From assembly GCF_023276375.1 (NCBI RefSeq), contig NZ_JALLPK010000001.1, positions 1,426,001 to 1,490,000 on the forward strand: DNA of 64,000 nt. The letters run 5' to 3'. Both the position numbers and the translations under genes were made by a program. This stretch comes from Halocatena marina (GTDB lineage Archaea; Halobacteriota; Halobacteria; Halobacteriales; Haloarculaceae). A model generated the notes under the pieces. The model saw only the letters and a program-made list of their open reading frames with translations, did no database searches and had not been told where the DNA came from. Shown here piece by piece: positions 33,548 to 42,533 of the stretch; position 1 is the first letter of the stretch, and each line of letters opens with the position of its first letter.

Positions 33548-33982
33548 TTACTCGTCGTACTGTTGGACTGCGGTGACGAGTTCTTCGGGGGAATCTACTT
33601 TCTCCTCGAATAGACCATACAACATCGCATTGTACTCCTCACGGAATCCGAACGTTCGACGGTCGGTTTTGAGAGCAATAACAGGGATATCGTGGTCATA
33701 CGCGAATGCCATTTCGACACAAACGCCCTCCGAAGGGACCCGTCCATCGAGTGTTGCCGTTACCAAATCGGCGTCAAGGACGTTCTTGCGATCGAGCTCG
33801 AAGATTTCTTGCATTGCGTCCTCTGCACCTTTCTCTTCAGAGAGGGTATCGCTCTCAAGACCGTCGCGTTGGGGCAAAAAGACATCGTGTCCTTCCTCTT
33901 CCAACAGTCCACAGACGCGTTCGTTGAAATCTAACTCTGCCTGCGTGAACAGGGGTGCCGCGAAGTAGATGCTCAAAGACAT
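33548..33982 (-). CDS. Nucleoside 2-deoxyribosyltransferase-like protein (copy 2)
   Basis: 144 residues from MSLSIYFAAPLF (an adjacent ATG at 33985 is also possible). Same layout as copy 1: IYFAAPLFTQAELDFNERVC, KNVLDADLVTATLDGRVPSEG and VEMAFAYDHDIPVIALKTDRR, with the catalytic Glu conserved. Differences concentrate in the middle loop (RDGLESDTLSEEKGAED versus RDVGDIGELEVMEQENV), which may alter base choice. Transcribed in the same direction, 118 bases before copy 1. Confidence 0.85.
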   Translation of the reverse strand: MSLSIYFAAPLFTQAELDFNERVCGLLEEEGHDVFLPQRDGLESDTLSEEKGAEDAMQEIFELDRKNVLDADLVTATLDGRVPSEGVCVEMAFAYDHDIPVIALKTDRRTFGFREEYNAMLYGLFEEKVDSPEELVTAVQQYDE

Positions 33983-34108
33983 CAACTGATAGATTTGAGA
34001 GAATCATAATAAGTATTCGGAAAACCAGAACTACACTGTGATAGTGTCTGTTAGGGTATTCAATCGACAGTACATCAGCTATCGGCCGATTGTACCGTCG
34101 GGATATCG

Positions 34109-35164
34109 TTATTCGTCTGCCTGTTCATTGATGCTTTTGAGCAGTCCCTTCAGATACCCCACGGTGAATGTTCGTCCACTTACGCTACCGAACTCCCAGT
34201 CGGTATCACCTTCCAACGTTGGCACGTGATCTGGCGTCATCACCCCCGAAAAGCCAATCTCACTGAGCGTCTGCATTACTTCGTGTTCATTAAAATTGCT
34301 CTCTTCATCGTCGATAAACGTCTCGTGGAACGACGGGACTGTTCCAATCACATCTCGGAAATGGACGTAAATAATATTCTTGCCGCCAAAATAGCGAAGC
34401 ACCTCAACGAGATCTTCACCCATCTCTGACCAACATCCCAAACAGAACTTGAGACCGTGGTTGTCACTCGGAACGAGATCAAGCGCACGCTTGAAATTCT
34501 CGAAGTTTCGGAACAAGAGAGGAACGCCACCGAGACGCTCGATCGGTGGATCACTCGGGTGAACGCCAAGCGTGACACCAGCCTCTTCGGCAACCGGAAC
34601 GACCGCTTGGAGATACGATTCATAAGCGGCCCAGATCTCTTTTTCCTCGTACTCACGGTCATAGAGGAGTGTCTCAGTATCGATATCATCCATTGCGAAC
34701 GCAGACACTTCGGCACCACCGCGTACTTGCACTGTTCTTGATGTTCGCACAGCCCCGTCCGGTGGATGGCCGCTGTATCCAAGTACTGGCACACCAACTT
34801 CACCTAGGTTCCGGATGGTTGTCTTGATTGCCTCAGTCTTCGCTTCTTTGTCACCGTCGCCAAGTAGAATCTCGTATAGTGGAATCGGCATCTTTTCGAA
34901 CGCAAAGAGGCGAAGTCCGTGCGATTCAATTTTCGATTTGATCTCCTGAATTTCATCAATCGTCCACGCCCGTCCCATTGGCATCGCAGATTCGAACCCC
35001 GGATGTCTATGGGGAGTGAGGAGTACATCGTCAACACCGAGTTGTTTCATTAATCGGAGTGTTTCATCGGTTAGTGGCTGGTACGAACCCATCGCAACCC
35101 GCATCGGGAGTTGATCAAAGCGTTCCATTGACTCAGCTACGCTTCCCGCAGTCTGGTTAGACAT
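34109..35164 (-). CDS. Mannonate dehydratase-like (UxuA family) TIM-barrel protein
   Basis: 351 residues. Metal-site motifs of UxuA are recognisable: GVHPSDPPIERLGGVPLLFR, LKFCLGCWSEMG (Cys ligand), IIYVHFRDVIG (His) and GVMTPDHVPT (Asp-His). UxuA dehydrates D-mannonate to 2-keto-3-deoxy-gluconate. This protein may do so, or act on another aldonate, so it is a second possible sugar-acid dehydratase in the cluster. The N-terminal QPLTDETLRLMKQLGVDDVLLTP is typical of archaeal members. It lies 126 bases before deoxyribosyltransferase copy 2. Confidence 0.82.
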   Translation of the reverse strand: MSNQTAGSVAESMERFDQLPMRVAMGSYQPLTDETLRLMKQLGVDDVLLTPHRHPGFESAMPMGRAWTIDEIQEIKSKIESHGLRLFAFEKMPIPLYEILLGDGDKEAKTEAIKTTIRNLGEVGVPVLGYSGHPPDGAVRTSRTVQVRGGAEVSAFAMDDIDTETLLYDREYEEKEIWAAYESYLQAVVPVAEEAGVTLGVHPSDPPIERLGGVPLLFRNFENFKRALDLVPSDNHGLKFCLGCWSEMGEDLVEVLRYFGGKNIIYVHFRDVIGTVPSFHETFIDDEESNFNEHEVMQTLSEIGFSGVMTPDHVPTLEGDTDWEFGSVSGRTFTVGYLKGLLKSINEQADE

Positions 35165-35230
35165 CGAACCACAATTGTGAGGTATGCTATATAACTGTAT
35201 CTTATACTAGCCTGATAGTTATGGATTCGG

Positions 35231-35953
35231 TTATCCGTCGTATGTGAATCGATCAGTGGGCTCGAGTGCCGCAATTTCTGGACGTTCTTCTAATTTAATT
35301 TCCATTATTGATTCTGTGAATTCGTCAATTTCAGTGCTTCCTGGGACATAATGGACCGGCACGACAGTGTCGACACCCAACCATTCGGTGACGATCGCAG
35401 CTTCTCGCGGCGGAAGCGGTGCACGTGCACCGGGTGCGGCTCCAATCGGCACCAGAGCGATCTGTGGCGCGTACAACTCGCCAAACAGCTTCAGGTCACT
35501 GAAGATAGACGTGTCTCCGAGATAATAGATGTCTACAGTTTCAAACTCGAAATAGAATCCCAGCGGGGTTCCCGAGAGTTGCTGGTTGCCAGATTCGAAA
35601 TACGACAGATGGCGCGTTTCGAGAGCCCGGCACCTGACATCCCCAACGTCAAACTGGTTCCCCCAGATTACCCGAGTAACTTGTTTGGCTGGCAATCCCT
35701 GATCGAGAAGATGATCGGCGACTGCGGGCTCGGTAATCACGTGTGCACCATACTCGTCCGCAATCGGGACTGTATCACCAAGATGATCGTAGGCACCGTG
35801 AGTGACGAGGATATAATCAACGTCGTCGAACGATGTTGGAGATGGCGTATCCCACGACGGTCCAGTAAACCACGGATCAACCAGTAAATGGAGATCGTTC
35901 CACTTGATACTGTAGGATGAGAGACCATAGTATTCGATGGTGGGTGCTGTCAT
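35231..35953 (-). CDS. MBL-fold metallo-hydrolase (UlaG/UPF0173-like)
   Basis: 240 residues from MTAPTIEYYGLSSYSIK. Metal motif LVTHGAYDHLGD (H-x-x-x-DH variant of HxHxDH), then the distal ligands in LETRHLSYFES, YLGDTSIFSDLK and VPVHYVPG. Short members of this group include L-ascorbate-6-phosphate lactonase (UlaG), so a lactonase role in the neighbouring sugar-acid pathway is possible but unproven. A longer frame (35986) lacks support. Same strand as the mannonate-dehydratase-like gene, 66 bases upstream of it; probably the first gene of this stretch. Confidence 0.82.
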   Translation of the reverse strand: MTAPTIEYYGLSSYSIKWNDLHLLVDPWFTGPSWDTPSPTSFDDVDYILVTHGAYDHLGDTVPIADEYGAHVITEPAVADHLLDQGLPAKQVTRVIWGNQFDVGDVRCRALETRHLSYFESGNQQLSGTPLGFYFEFETVDIYYLGDTSIFSDLKLFGELYAPQIALVPIGAAPGARAPLPPREAAIVTEWLGVDTVVPVHYVPGSTEIDEFTESIMEIKLEERPEIAALEPTDRFTYDG

Positions 35954-36201
35954 TGGTGATTCAGTGAACCCCTTCGCTGTGAACATCGTACAGATCCTCG
36001 GCAGAGATGCTTCAGAGAGCGACTTTTGTTTGAGCGCGACTTCGAGCTGTCTCTCTCAACACCAGAATCAGCACAGCTGCTGAGTGATTCATATTCGAGA
36101 TGCATCGTCGGATGGACTGTCTGCTGTCCCATTGCTTCAGCATTCAGTCGTTTGAGAAGGAGTATAAACGTTTGCCCAGATCATCGGTTCCGCGTCGAAA
36201 G

Positions 36202-36211
36202 CGCTATAACA
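36202..36211 (+). promoter_or_regulatory. TATA box of the XapX-type gene
   Basis: CGCTATAACA centred near 36206, 26 bases before the ATG at 36232. It sets the short start. Confidence 0.45.
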
Positions 36212-36231
36212 CCGCCATTGATCTCACTAAC

Positions 36232-36405
36232 ATGGATCTCGAACTCGTCGCCGTAGCACTGATAACTGGGATTGTAACTGGAGCTGTGTTCAAGACCGTC
36301 GGCGTCCCGATTCCAGCGCCGCCAGATTTCGCTGGCGTAATGGGTATTCTTGGGGTATTCCTCGGATACAAGCTAGCCGAGATGGCACCTTCAATTCTGT
36401 TGTAA
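36232..36405 (+). CDS. XapX-domain small membrane protein
   Basis: 57 residues with two hydrophobic helices: LELVAVALITGIVTGAVFKTVG and FAGVMGILGVFLGYKLAEM, joined by the conserved PIPAPP loop. This is the XapX (DUF1427) pattern, a small membrane protein of unknown role, sometimes fused to or near transporters. The short start is supported by a TATA box 26 bases upstream; a longer frame from 36100 is basic and unlikely. Confidence 0.78.
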   Translation: MDLELVAVALITGIVTGAVFKTVGVPIPAPPDFAGVMGILGVFLGYKLAEMAPSILL

Positions 36406-37556
36406 TTTCTCCGACGAGGCGCACAATTTTCACACACTATGTATGAATATTATGGTGCATCCATCAGTGGATGTTAGATACGATCGTCAGAACCGACTGT
36501 ATATGCGGATATACGGGGCAATTAGCGATACTGAACGAGCAAACTTCTGATTTTAATGGATGTAATTGATCAATAATAACACAATCATTCGTGATGTCTG
36601 AGATTGGTTATTGGATCACTGACAGAGGAACGAAAGAGTGGTGACACGTCCAAATTATCAATTAGGTGTCTGTATTATCAACCGTTAGAAAGCGTTATCG
36701 ATCATCTTTCGAGTACAGGGCGTTCTGTGGCTTATTGGATGTATTGAGGCCGGATTTGACAGAGAGTTTCTACTGAATTCATCAGAAAAGTCACGAACAC
36801 AAAATTAGCCATGCTAAACAGCCGAGGGGTCTGATATCTTCAGCTCCGAACTGTTACGTGCTCTGTGCGGGATACGACAGCGTCATTTTTCAGCCTACGA
36901 ACTTGTGGTGTGCTGCAGTCCGCTGTTCACCCCACAATCGTTGACTGGACGACGAGATCGTTTAGCATCGCTAATCCAACCTGTTATCACACTACTCCGA
37001 CAGCCCGTGTCTTCGATCATCGCCTCGGGAGTCGCCCGGGATATTACAATATTACTATTGTAATGGCTTCCTTCGCCTATCGATCCCGCAGGCACAGAGT
37101 CGAAGGTTGACAGATCTGTAGACAAACTATTACAACAATAACGATGTAATGTGTATTGATGAAAACAGACTGTTCGCAGTTCACCGTCACCTATACATAA
37201 AATATTCTATATACAATTCTAAATGTTATATCATTTCAACCGTGTTTCGGTACTGTTTCTAAAATATTATTTGTAAAGTATGGTGTTCTTTGAAGTATGG
37301 AAACCAAACCATCATCTGATAGAGGCGCTGAATGAGAGAGGGATTCGAATCCGATACGTGGTATCCTTGTATCAACATCTAATTCTGAAACCATACATCT
37401 GTTTCGATTACATATAAATTATATGGTATCAATGGCGAATGAATTTTTTAATTACGTATTCCAGTATGATGTAGGTGTGAAAGTCGCGGTTGCCTCGTTA
37501 CGTTGAGCAAGCACTCAGCCCAGTTAAAATCTCTAAACAGTCGACCGACAGTGGGG
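36406..37556. other. Long AT-rich intergenic region with possible remnants
   Basis: About 1.15 kb without a supported gene, visibly more AT-rich than its surroundings. A 32-residue frame at 36452-36550 (MVHPSVDVRYDRQNRLYM...) looks like the N-terminal strand-turn-strand of a small domain protein and may be a truncated relic. A T-arm-like palindrome at 37341-37352 is not part of a tRNA. I see no terminal inverted repeats or transposase. Confidence 0.35.
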
Positions 37557-38222
37557 TCAAACGTTCACGACAATGCGGCGAAACGGACGAAGTACACGAT
37601 GTGGGATCCAGACGAGGAACTGAACTACGGGTTCTAATCGTCCAAATCGAGGCGATTCGGCGTGGTATCTATTCTCTTCTTGCACAACACGACCGTTGCT
37701 TTCAAGATATTTGAGGGCACTTTCGACGCGTGATTCAGTGAGTTCACAGTCAGTAGCTATCTCTGCTACTGTTCGTGACTTTGTAGAGGCCCGAAGCGTC
37801 TGATACACCACGTTCAACGTCTGCATTCGAAGCATCGTCTCAGTCATCCCGCTGTCAAGGTCGGACACGTACTCGTGTGTCGTCTGAGACGGTCCGTATC
37901 GTATTTTCGTTATTCCATCGAAAACAAACCAGAGACCACAGAGAGCCAAGAGCCCCCCGAACGAGGTCAGGTTGCTGATCATCAAATAAGTGCCTGCAGC
38001 AAAAACAGATGCTCCATAGAAGAGCCAATTCGTGCCCTCTGGAAGATCGTAGCTCTCACCTATGACATCATATATCATCATCCCCGAAAACACAATCACT
38101 AGAGGAGCGACTGTTCGCAGCGTCATCTCAGTGAACGCTACGAATACGATGAGCACAGCGACTGTACCAATAATAGTTTGGAGATGCTCATTTTCGTAAA
38201 GCGACATTATACGGTGGACCAT
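37557..38222 (-). CDS. Membrane protein with C-terminal winged helix, unknown
   Basis: 221 residues. Four hydrophobic stretches fill the first half: TIIGTVAVLIVFVAFTEM, VAPLVIVFSGMMIYDVI, WLFYGASVFAAGTYLMI and LTSFGGLLALCGLWFVFDGI. The C-terminal ~90 residues look like a winged helix (LNVVYQTLRASTKSRTVAEIATDCELTESRVESALKYLESNGRVV). It is likely a membrane-bound transcriptional sensor-regulator typical of haloarchaea. Start MVHRIMSLY (38222) fits a TATA element 28 bases upstream; an ATG five codons later (38207) is an alternative. No neighbours within 200 bases. Confidence 0.7.
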   Translation of the reverse strand: MVHRIMSLYENEHLQTIIGTVAVLIVFVAFTEMTLRTVAPLVIVFSGMMIYDVIGESYDLPEGTNWLFYGASVFAAGTYLMISNLTSFGGLLALCGLWFVFDGITKIRYGPSQTTHEYVSDLDSGMTETMLRMQTLNVVYQTLRASTKSRTVAEIATDCELTESRVESALKYLESNGRVVQEENRYHAESPRFGRLEPVVQFLVWIPHRVLRPFRRIVVNV

Positions 38223-38244
38223 ACGGACGTGAATGATGAAATGT

Positions 38245-38256
38245 ACATAAATATCT
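38245..38256 (-). promoter_or_regulatory. TATA box of the membrane winged-helix gene
   Basis: Minus-strand AAGATATTTATGTAC core centred near 38250, 28 bases before the ATG at 38222. Confidence 0.45.
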
Positions 38257-38477
38257 TTTGCATAGACATGATACACAAGCGTACTCACACGATTTTATTC
38301 AATCGTGAGATCGGTCGATTCACTTGTTTTGCCAGTGGCAAGAGTATAGCGTTGCATTGGGAATAGCGGGAACCGGCCACGACATTGCTATCGAATCGGA
38401 ATCGGGTCGGAATTCGTTCTGACGCTGTTTCCGCGTGAATACGATATTCTCATCCGCAGCCGAACAGAATCAGACAT

Positions 38478-39245
38478 ATGGAGACACTCGACGAAGTTGG
38501 GCTCGGGACGATGGGCATTGCGGATTCCGAGACGATTGTACTTGCGATAGAACGTGGGTATCGACATCTTGATACGGCACAGATCTACGACAATGAATCG
38601 GTCGTTGGAGAAGGAATAGCCCGTGCGGATTGTGATCGAAAATCACTCTTTGTTTCGACCAAGGTCTGGATTGACCAACTTGAGTACGAGGCTGTGATCC
38701 AATCCACGCATGAAAGTCTCGACCGTCTGGGTCTCGAATACATCGACATGCTCTATGTTCACCGTCCGCGGGACACGTATGATCCATCAGAGACATTTGC
38801 GGCGTTCGAAGAACTGGTCAATCGGGGGATAGTCAATCATATCGGCGTATCGAACTTTGAGGTGCCACAACTGCAAAGAGCACGGAAACAGCTCGATGCA
38901 CCACTCTTCGCCAATCAGGTCGAGTATCACCCACTGTTCCAACCCGATGGAACCCTTGCCGACGCACAGGAAAATGACTACTACCTCGTGGCGTATTCAC
39001 CACTTGCGAACGGAAGAGCCAGTGAAATTCCTGAAGTTGTCGATGTCGCACAAAATCATGCTGTGACGCCAGAGGCAGTGTGTATCGCGTGGCTCACGGA
39101 CAAGGACAACGTTATTGTGATCCCAAAAGCGTCCAGTAAAGCTCACCTCAGGGCAAACCGTAATGCCACTACCCTGAAACTCAATTCTACAGAGAAATCC
39201 CAAATCGATGGCATCGAACGCGAAACCGAATTTTTCCCAGAGTAA
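38478..39245 (+). CDS. Aldo/keto reductase
   Basis: 255 residues, the short prokaryotic AKR length. The catalytic tetrad is intact: Asp32 and Tyr37 (LDTAQIYDNE), Lys62 (VSTKVW) and His95 (LYVHRPRD). Other landmarks are GVSNFEVPQLQRA, NQVEYHPLFQ and the cofactor-binding IPKASSKAHLRAN. It should reduce aldehydes or keto-sugars with NAD(P)H in the cytoplasm. Close to AKR5-type (2,5-diketo-gluconate reductase-like) proteins of haloarchaea. It stands alone, with an AT-rich promoter region (ATACGATATTC near 38445) and no obvious operon. Confidence 0.9.
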   Translation: METLDEVGLGTMGIADSETIVLAIERGYRHLDTAQIYDNESVVGEGIARADCDRKSLFVSTKVWIDQLEYEAVIQSTHESLDRLGLEYIDMLYVHRPRDTYDPSETFAAFEELVNRGIVNHIGVSNFEVPQLQRARKQLDAPLFANQVEYHPLFQPDGTLADAQENDYYLVAYSPLANGRASEIPEVVDVAQNHAVTPEAVCIAWLTDKDNVIVIPKASSKAHLRANRNATTLKLNSTEKSQIDGIERETEFFPE

Positions 39246-39452
39246 TCGACAAACGATTCCTGTGTTTCGATCGTAGCATTGTAACTAGATCATTCGATGA
39301 ATCCGAACGTTCTGCTTTCTCTATTATAATGCCGAAAAGGCGATTGCGTGAAATCGGTGACCTACCCAAGCCATCGTAAGTGACGGAAACGCAGTACGTA
39401 TTTCCATAATCGTTCCCAAAAGCGTATTATTTTAATTTCAAGTATTTATACA

Positions 39453-40438
39453 GTGGTCTCCCGACGGGCGTTTCTGAGCGGAGTAGGGAGTATGACCGGC
39501 GTACTCATCGCAGGATGTCTCAGTAACGATTCTACTATCACACCTGGAATAAATGCGAAGATAAACTGGCCACAACCACGAGCTGATAGCTCCAAGACTG
39601 CATACGTGCCAGATGCGAAAGCACCACGGAAAACCGTCCGTGAACGCTGGACCGTCGACGTGGGATCGGCCTCGGGGACGCCGGCAATCGTTGACGGGAC
39701 GGTGTATCTGCCAACGATATCTGCATTCATGCACTCGATGCAGCCTCTGGGACCAAACAGTGGCGATTTTCCCCAACAGAATCACCATGGTTCACCTCAC
39801 CCATCGTTCACGATGGCCTCGTGTACTGTACAATCGCGCACAAGGGAATGTACGCACTCGATGCAGCAACGGAGTCTGTATGGTGGTCACACACAGATAA
39901 CCACCGCTATACAGCGTTCTCACTCGTTGCTGACGATTCTGTTTCTGATCCACATCTCATCGCAGGTACTAAGTCCGGAGTGCTGTGCCGATTCAATCTG
40001 AAGACAGGTAGGAAAATATGGCAGAGAGATCTTTTTGGGCCAATCTCTGCTTTCAGCTTCAAATCATCGTCACTCTACGTTGGCACGTCTGGTGGTGAGG
40101 TGTATACGTTTTATACGGCTGGACACAAGGGACTCACAGCCATCCGAGACTATGACACAAAGAAAAAATGGCGCGTTGATGGTCGGTATGATACCACAAA
40201 ACCTGCTGGCGCTGGTGATACCATGTATGTCAGTAATGGGTCTGCCGTCCATGCGTTTGCTATGAAAGGAGGGTGCGGAATCGGCACGATACGGACGCGG
40301 GCCAAACGCTGGTCACATCCGACACCTGCCAAAGCATTAGAAGGACTTGCGGTTGCAGATGGAGCTCTCTTTGTCGCGTGTGCAGGTCACAACAACAATC
40401 CTACGCTCTATTGTCTGGAGTCTGCTGAATCTCCCTGA
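39453..40438 (+). pseudogene. PQQ-type beta-propeller lipoprotein gene broken by a frameshift
   Basis: A GTG-started frame encodes a Tat lipoprotein N-terminus (SRRAFLSGVGSMTGVLIAGC) and the first PQQ-like blade (RERWTVDVGSASGTPAIVDG, TVYLPTISAF). Near 39730 the coding frame shifts by one. The next blades continue in another frame as ALDAASGTKQWRFSPTESPW, then CTIAHKGMYALDAATESVWW, through to a stop at 40436-40438. Read together, the gene would make about 328 residues, a normal size for haloarchaeal PQQ-binding-like propeller proteins. Later blades (GTKSGVLCRFNLKTGRKIW, TSGGEVYTFYTAG) are well kept. A one-base deletion in the genome or the assembly would explain it. Confidence 0.8.
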
Positions 40439-40632
40439 TCCATCGGTTGGTATCGGATGGTCTATCACTCGCTGACAACCGATTGATCGACATGCATGTA
40501 GATGGTATTTCTGGAATAGCTCCTCCTCGATAACGGACGCCAACTATCCGAGACCACGGTGTTGATCGCCATCCAGAATTCCGTGAGTGGATACAGCCGA
40601 CAATTTCACATCAGCCGTCAGGACTGTTGACG

Positions 40633-41976
40633 TTAGTCGGCGTGTTCGGGTTGGCCAACATCCATCGCCTCGCGTGCAGTCGAGACAGTGCGTCCGAGCA
40701 GTTCGACGAAGCTCTCGCGTCGTTTAACGAATAGGATTCCACCGAGAACCATATAGACGGCCGCATACGCATACAGAATGAAAATGCTGAGCTCCGTCTG
40801 AGCTGAGCCAGTGTAGGTTTGAATCACGTAGAACTCCGCGATGACTTGCGAGATGAACAGTCCGAATAGGGAGATCGCCTCCCGGGCACTGATTTCAAAG
40901 TTAGCGAGTAGAGCGAGTGCAAAGAAGCTCTGTCCGGCTGTGATCCAGATTTCGGCCGTCTGTTTCGAGTCGATTGGAAGTCCATCGACGTGGCCGGCTG
41001 CGATTGAGTAGACGACCGCAAGCGTGCCAATTAGGAGGGTCCACTGGTTGAGCTTCGATGAGATGAGTGCGTTGAACCCTGCCGTCGAGCGTGCCTTGTT
41101 CACGAGATACGCCACAACAACGAGTTCGGGACTCTCTGAGGCAAGGGGTGCGAGCCACTGAATCATGAAGAACTCGGGGATACCTAAGCCGATTCCAAGT
41201 TCTTCGAGTCCAGTAGCGAACGGATGTACTGCAATATAGATCGTAACGCCAGAGTAGATGAACAAAAAGAGGACGACTGCGATACGACCTAGCTTTTGAT
41301 ACTCCTGAAAGTACGCAGGGACACCAATTGCTTCTTCTACCTCCTCGACGTCACCTCGGATGATAATGGCGATGTAGAGTACGAAAAGTCCCACCAGAAC
41401 AACGGTGTCAAAAATACCAATCGTGCCCCCTAATGGGACGAACAGAGCAAACACTGTCGCCGCAAGTAAGAATGCAATTTCGGTCGCAATATCACGATCA
41501 ATGGTCACGACGTCTGTAAGGAATCCAGAACGATGATCGACTGCAGCGTCGTTCGTCGTTTTTGCTCGATAGATCGTGAAGAGGGCAATACCGGCCCACC
41601 CGATGCCAATGAGAATGCGGTTCGCTCCGGTCATGTTCGCAATTGCGAGACTTGCTGCATTGCTTGAACCGGACGCAATTCCCGCCTGCCACGCATAGTA
41701 AGCATCAACAGCGTACTCGGGAGCGACGGCTAGTACCGCAAGCACCGCGATGGCGAACGCCGTCGGAACGTCCTTTTCTGCGGTTTCAGCACCCCAAGCG
41801 AGCAAAAACGACGCACCGAGGATAGCAAGTCCACCGACGAATACTGCAACGGCAGGAGCGATATTTTTGGCTGGCTCTAGGTGGAGACCGTGCGTTATGA
41901 AAAGCACGAGAAACGGAAATGTCAAGAGTATCGCTGCTGCAACGGCGGCAATCGGGTGACGAAGACGCTCAAACAT
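40633..41976 (-). CDS. Sodium/calcium exchanger (CaCA) family membrane protein
   Basis: 447 residues, about eleven hydrophobic segments. The two inverted alpha-repeats of the CaCA family are recognisable: VLAVAPEYAVDAYYAWQAG with NMTGANRILIGIGW in the first half, and PLASESPELVVVAYLVNKA with STAGFNALISSKLNQWTLLIG in the second. The acidic residues (Glu in PEY and SPE) are those that bind cations. Together with the hydrophilic EVEEAIGVPAYFQEYQ loop between the halves, this predicts a cation/proton or sodium antiporter. Ca2+ selectivity is not established. Isolated on the minus strand. Confidence 0.85.
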   Translation of the reverse strand: MFERLRHPIAAVAAAILLTFPFLVLFITHGLHLEPAKNIAPAVAVFVGGLAILGASFLLAWGAETAEKDVPTAFAIAVLAVLAVAPEYAVDAYYAWQAGIASGSSNAASLAIANMTGANRILIGIGWAGIALFTIYRAKTTNDAAVDHRSGFLTDVVTIDRDIATEIAFLLAATVFALFVPLGGTIGIFDTVVLVGLFVLYIAIIIRGDVEEVEEAIGVPAYFQEYQKLGRIAVVLFLFIYSGVTIYIAVHPFATGLEELGIGLGIPEFFMIQWLAPLASESPELVVVAYLVNKARSTAGFNALISSKLNQWTLLIGTLAVVYSIAAGHVDGLPIDSKQTAEIWITAGQSFFALALLANFEISAREAISLFGLFISQVIAEFYVIQTYTGSAQTELSIFILYAYAAVYMVLGGILFVKRRESFVELLGRTVSTAREAMDVGQPEHAD

Positions 41977-42533
41977 TGGTATGATATGGATGATGTGGTT
42001 TGTGTCTGATTCTCGAACGCACAGCTAACGTACCTGAACTGACCTTCCAATCAGCCGATCGTTCGTTGATTGCTCCCATTCTAACGTGATCCACGACGGC
42101 CCCGTTTATAACTCACAAGATAATGCTCTTCCTTTCGAATTCCATACCCTCAACCGGTGAGAAGTCACGATTACTTATTTAGCGGTTTATTCATGATTTG
42201 GCTATTATGGGCTCTGAAACAGCTGAATTCACCGAAAACAGCGATAGAGCGGTACTCTCACGATCGGTTTATAAACCATCGATAAAGTGACCTCCAATAG
42301 ACCGGTATTCAATAAAGTATGGAAGTAATGATGCAATGATTATCTGATGAAAGGACCCAACGATAGGTATAACCGGATACTCAGACTGCGTAGCGATTAT
42401 AGTATGTCGTTGATCTCAGGAACAACGCAAACTTCATGTCAGTTAGTGGCGTTCCTGCCACAACGTGACTCATTCTAACTCCACTGATAATTGACGTACA
42501 CTCCCTCACATCACTCTGATCGGTTAGCCGTGG
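41977..42533. other. Intergenic region with copy 2 of the 15-base repeat
   Basis: About 560 bases between the exchanger and the YegP-like gene. No supported gene; a 27-residue frame starting near 42207 is too short to call. It holds the repeat at 42425-42439. Confidence 0.35.
42425..42439. repeat. 15-base repeat, copy 2
   Basis: Identical to 19284-19298 (acgcaaacttcatgt), same orientation, in gene-free DNA. Confidence 0.4.

Noticed and set aside
37341..37352. T-arm-like palindrome GGATTCGAATCC suggesting a tRNA or attachment site
   Set aside because: No acceptor, D-arm or anticodon arm can be folded around it on either strand, and no integrase gene is near.
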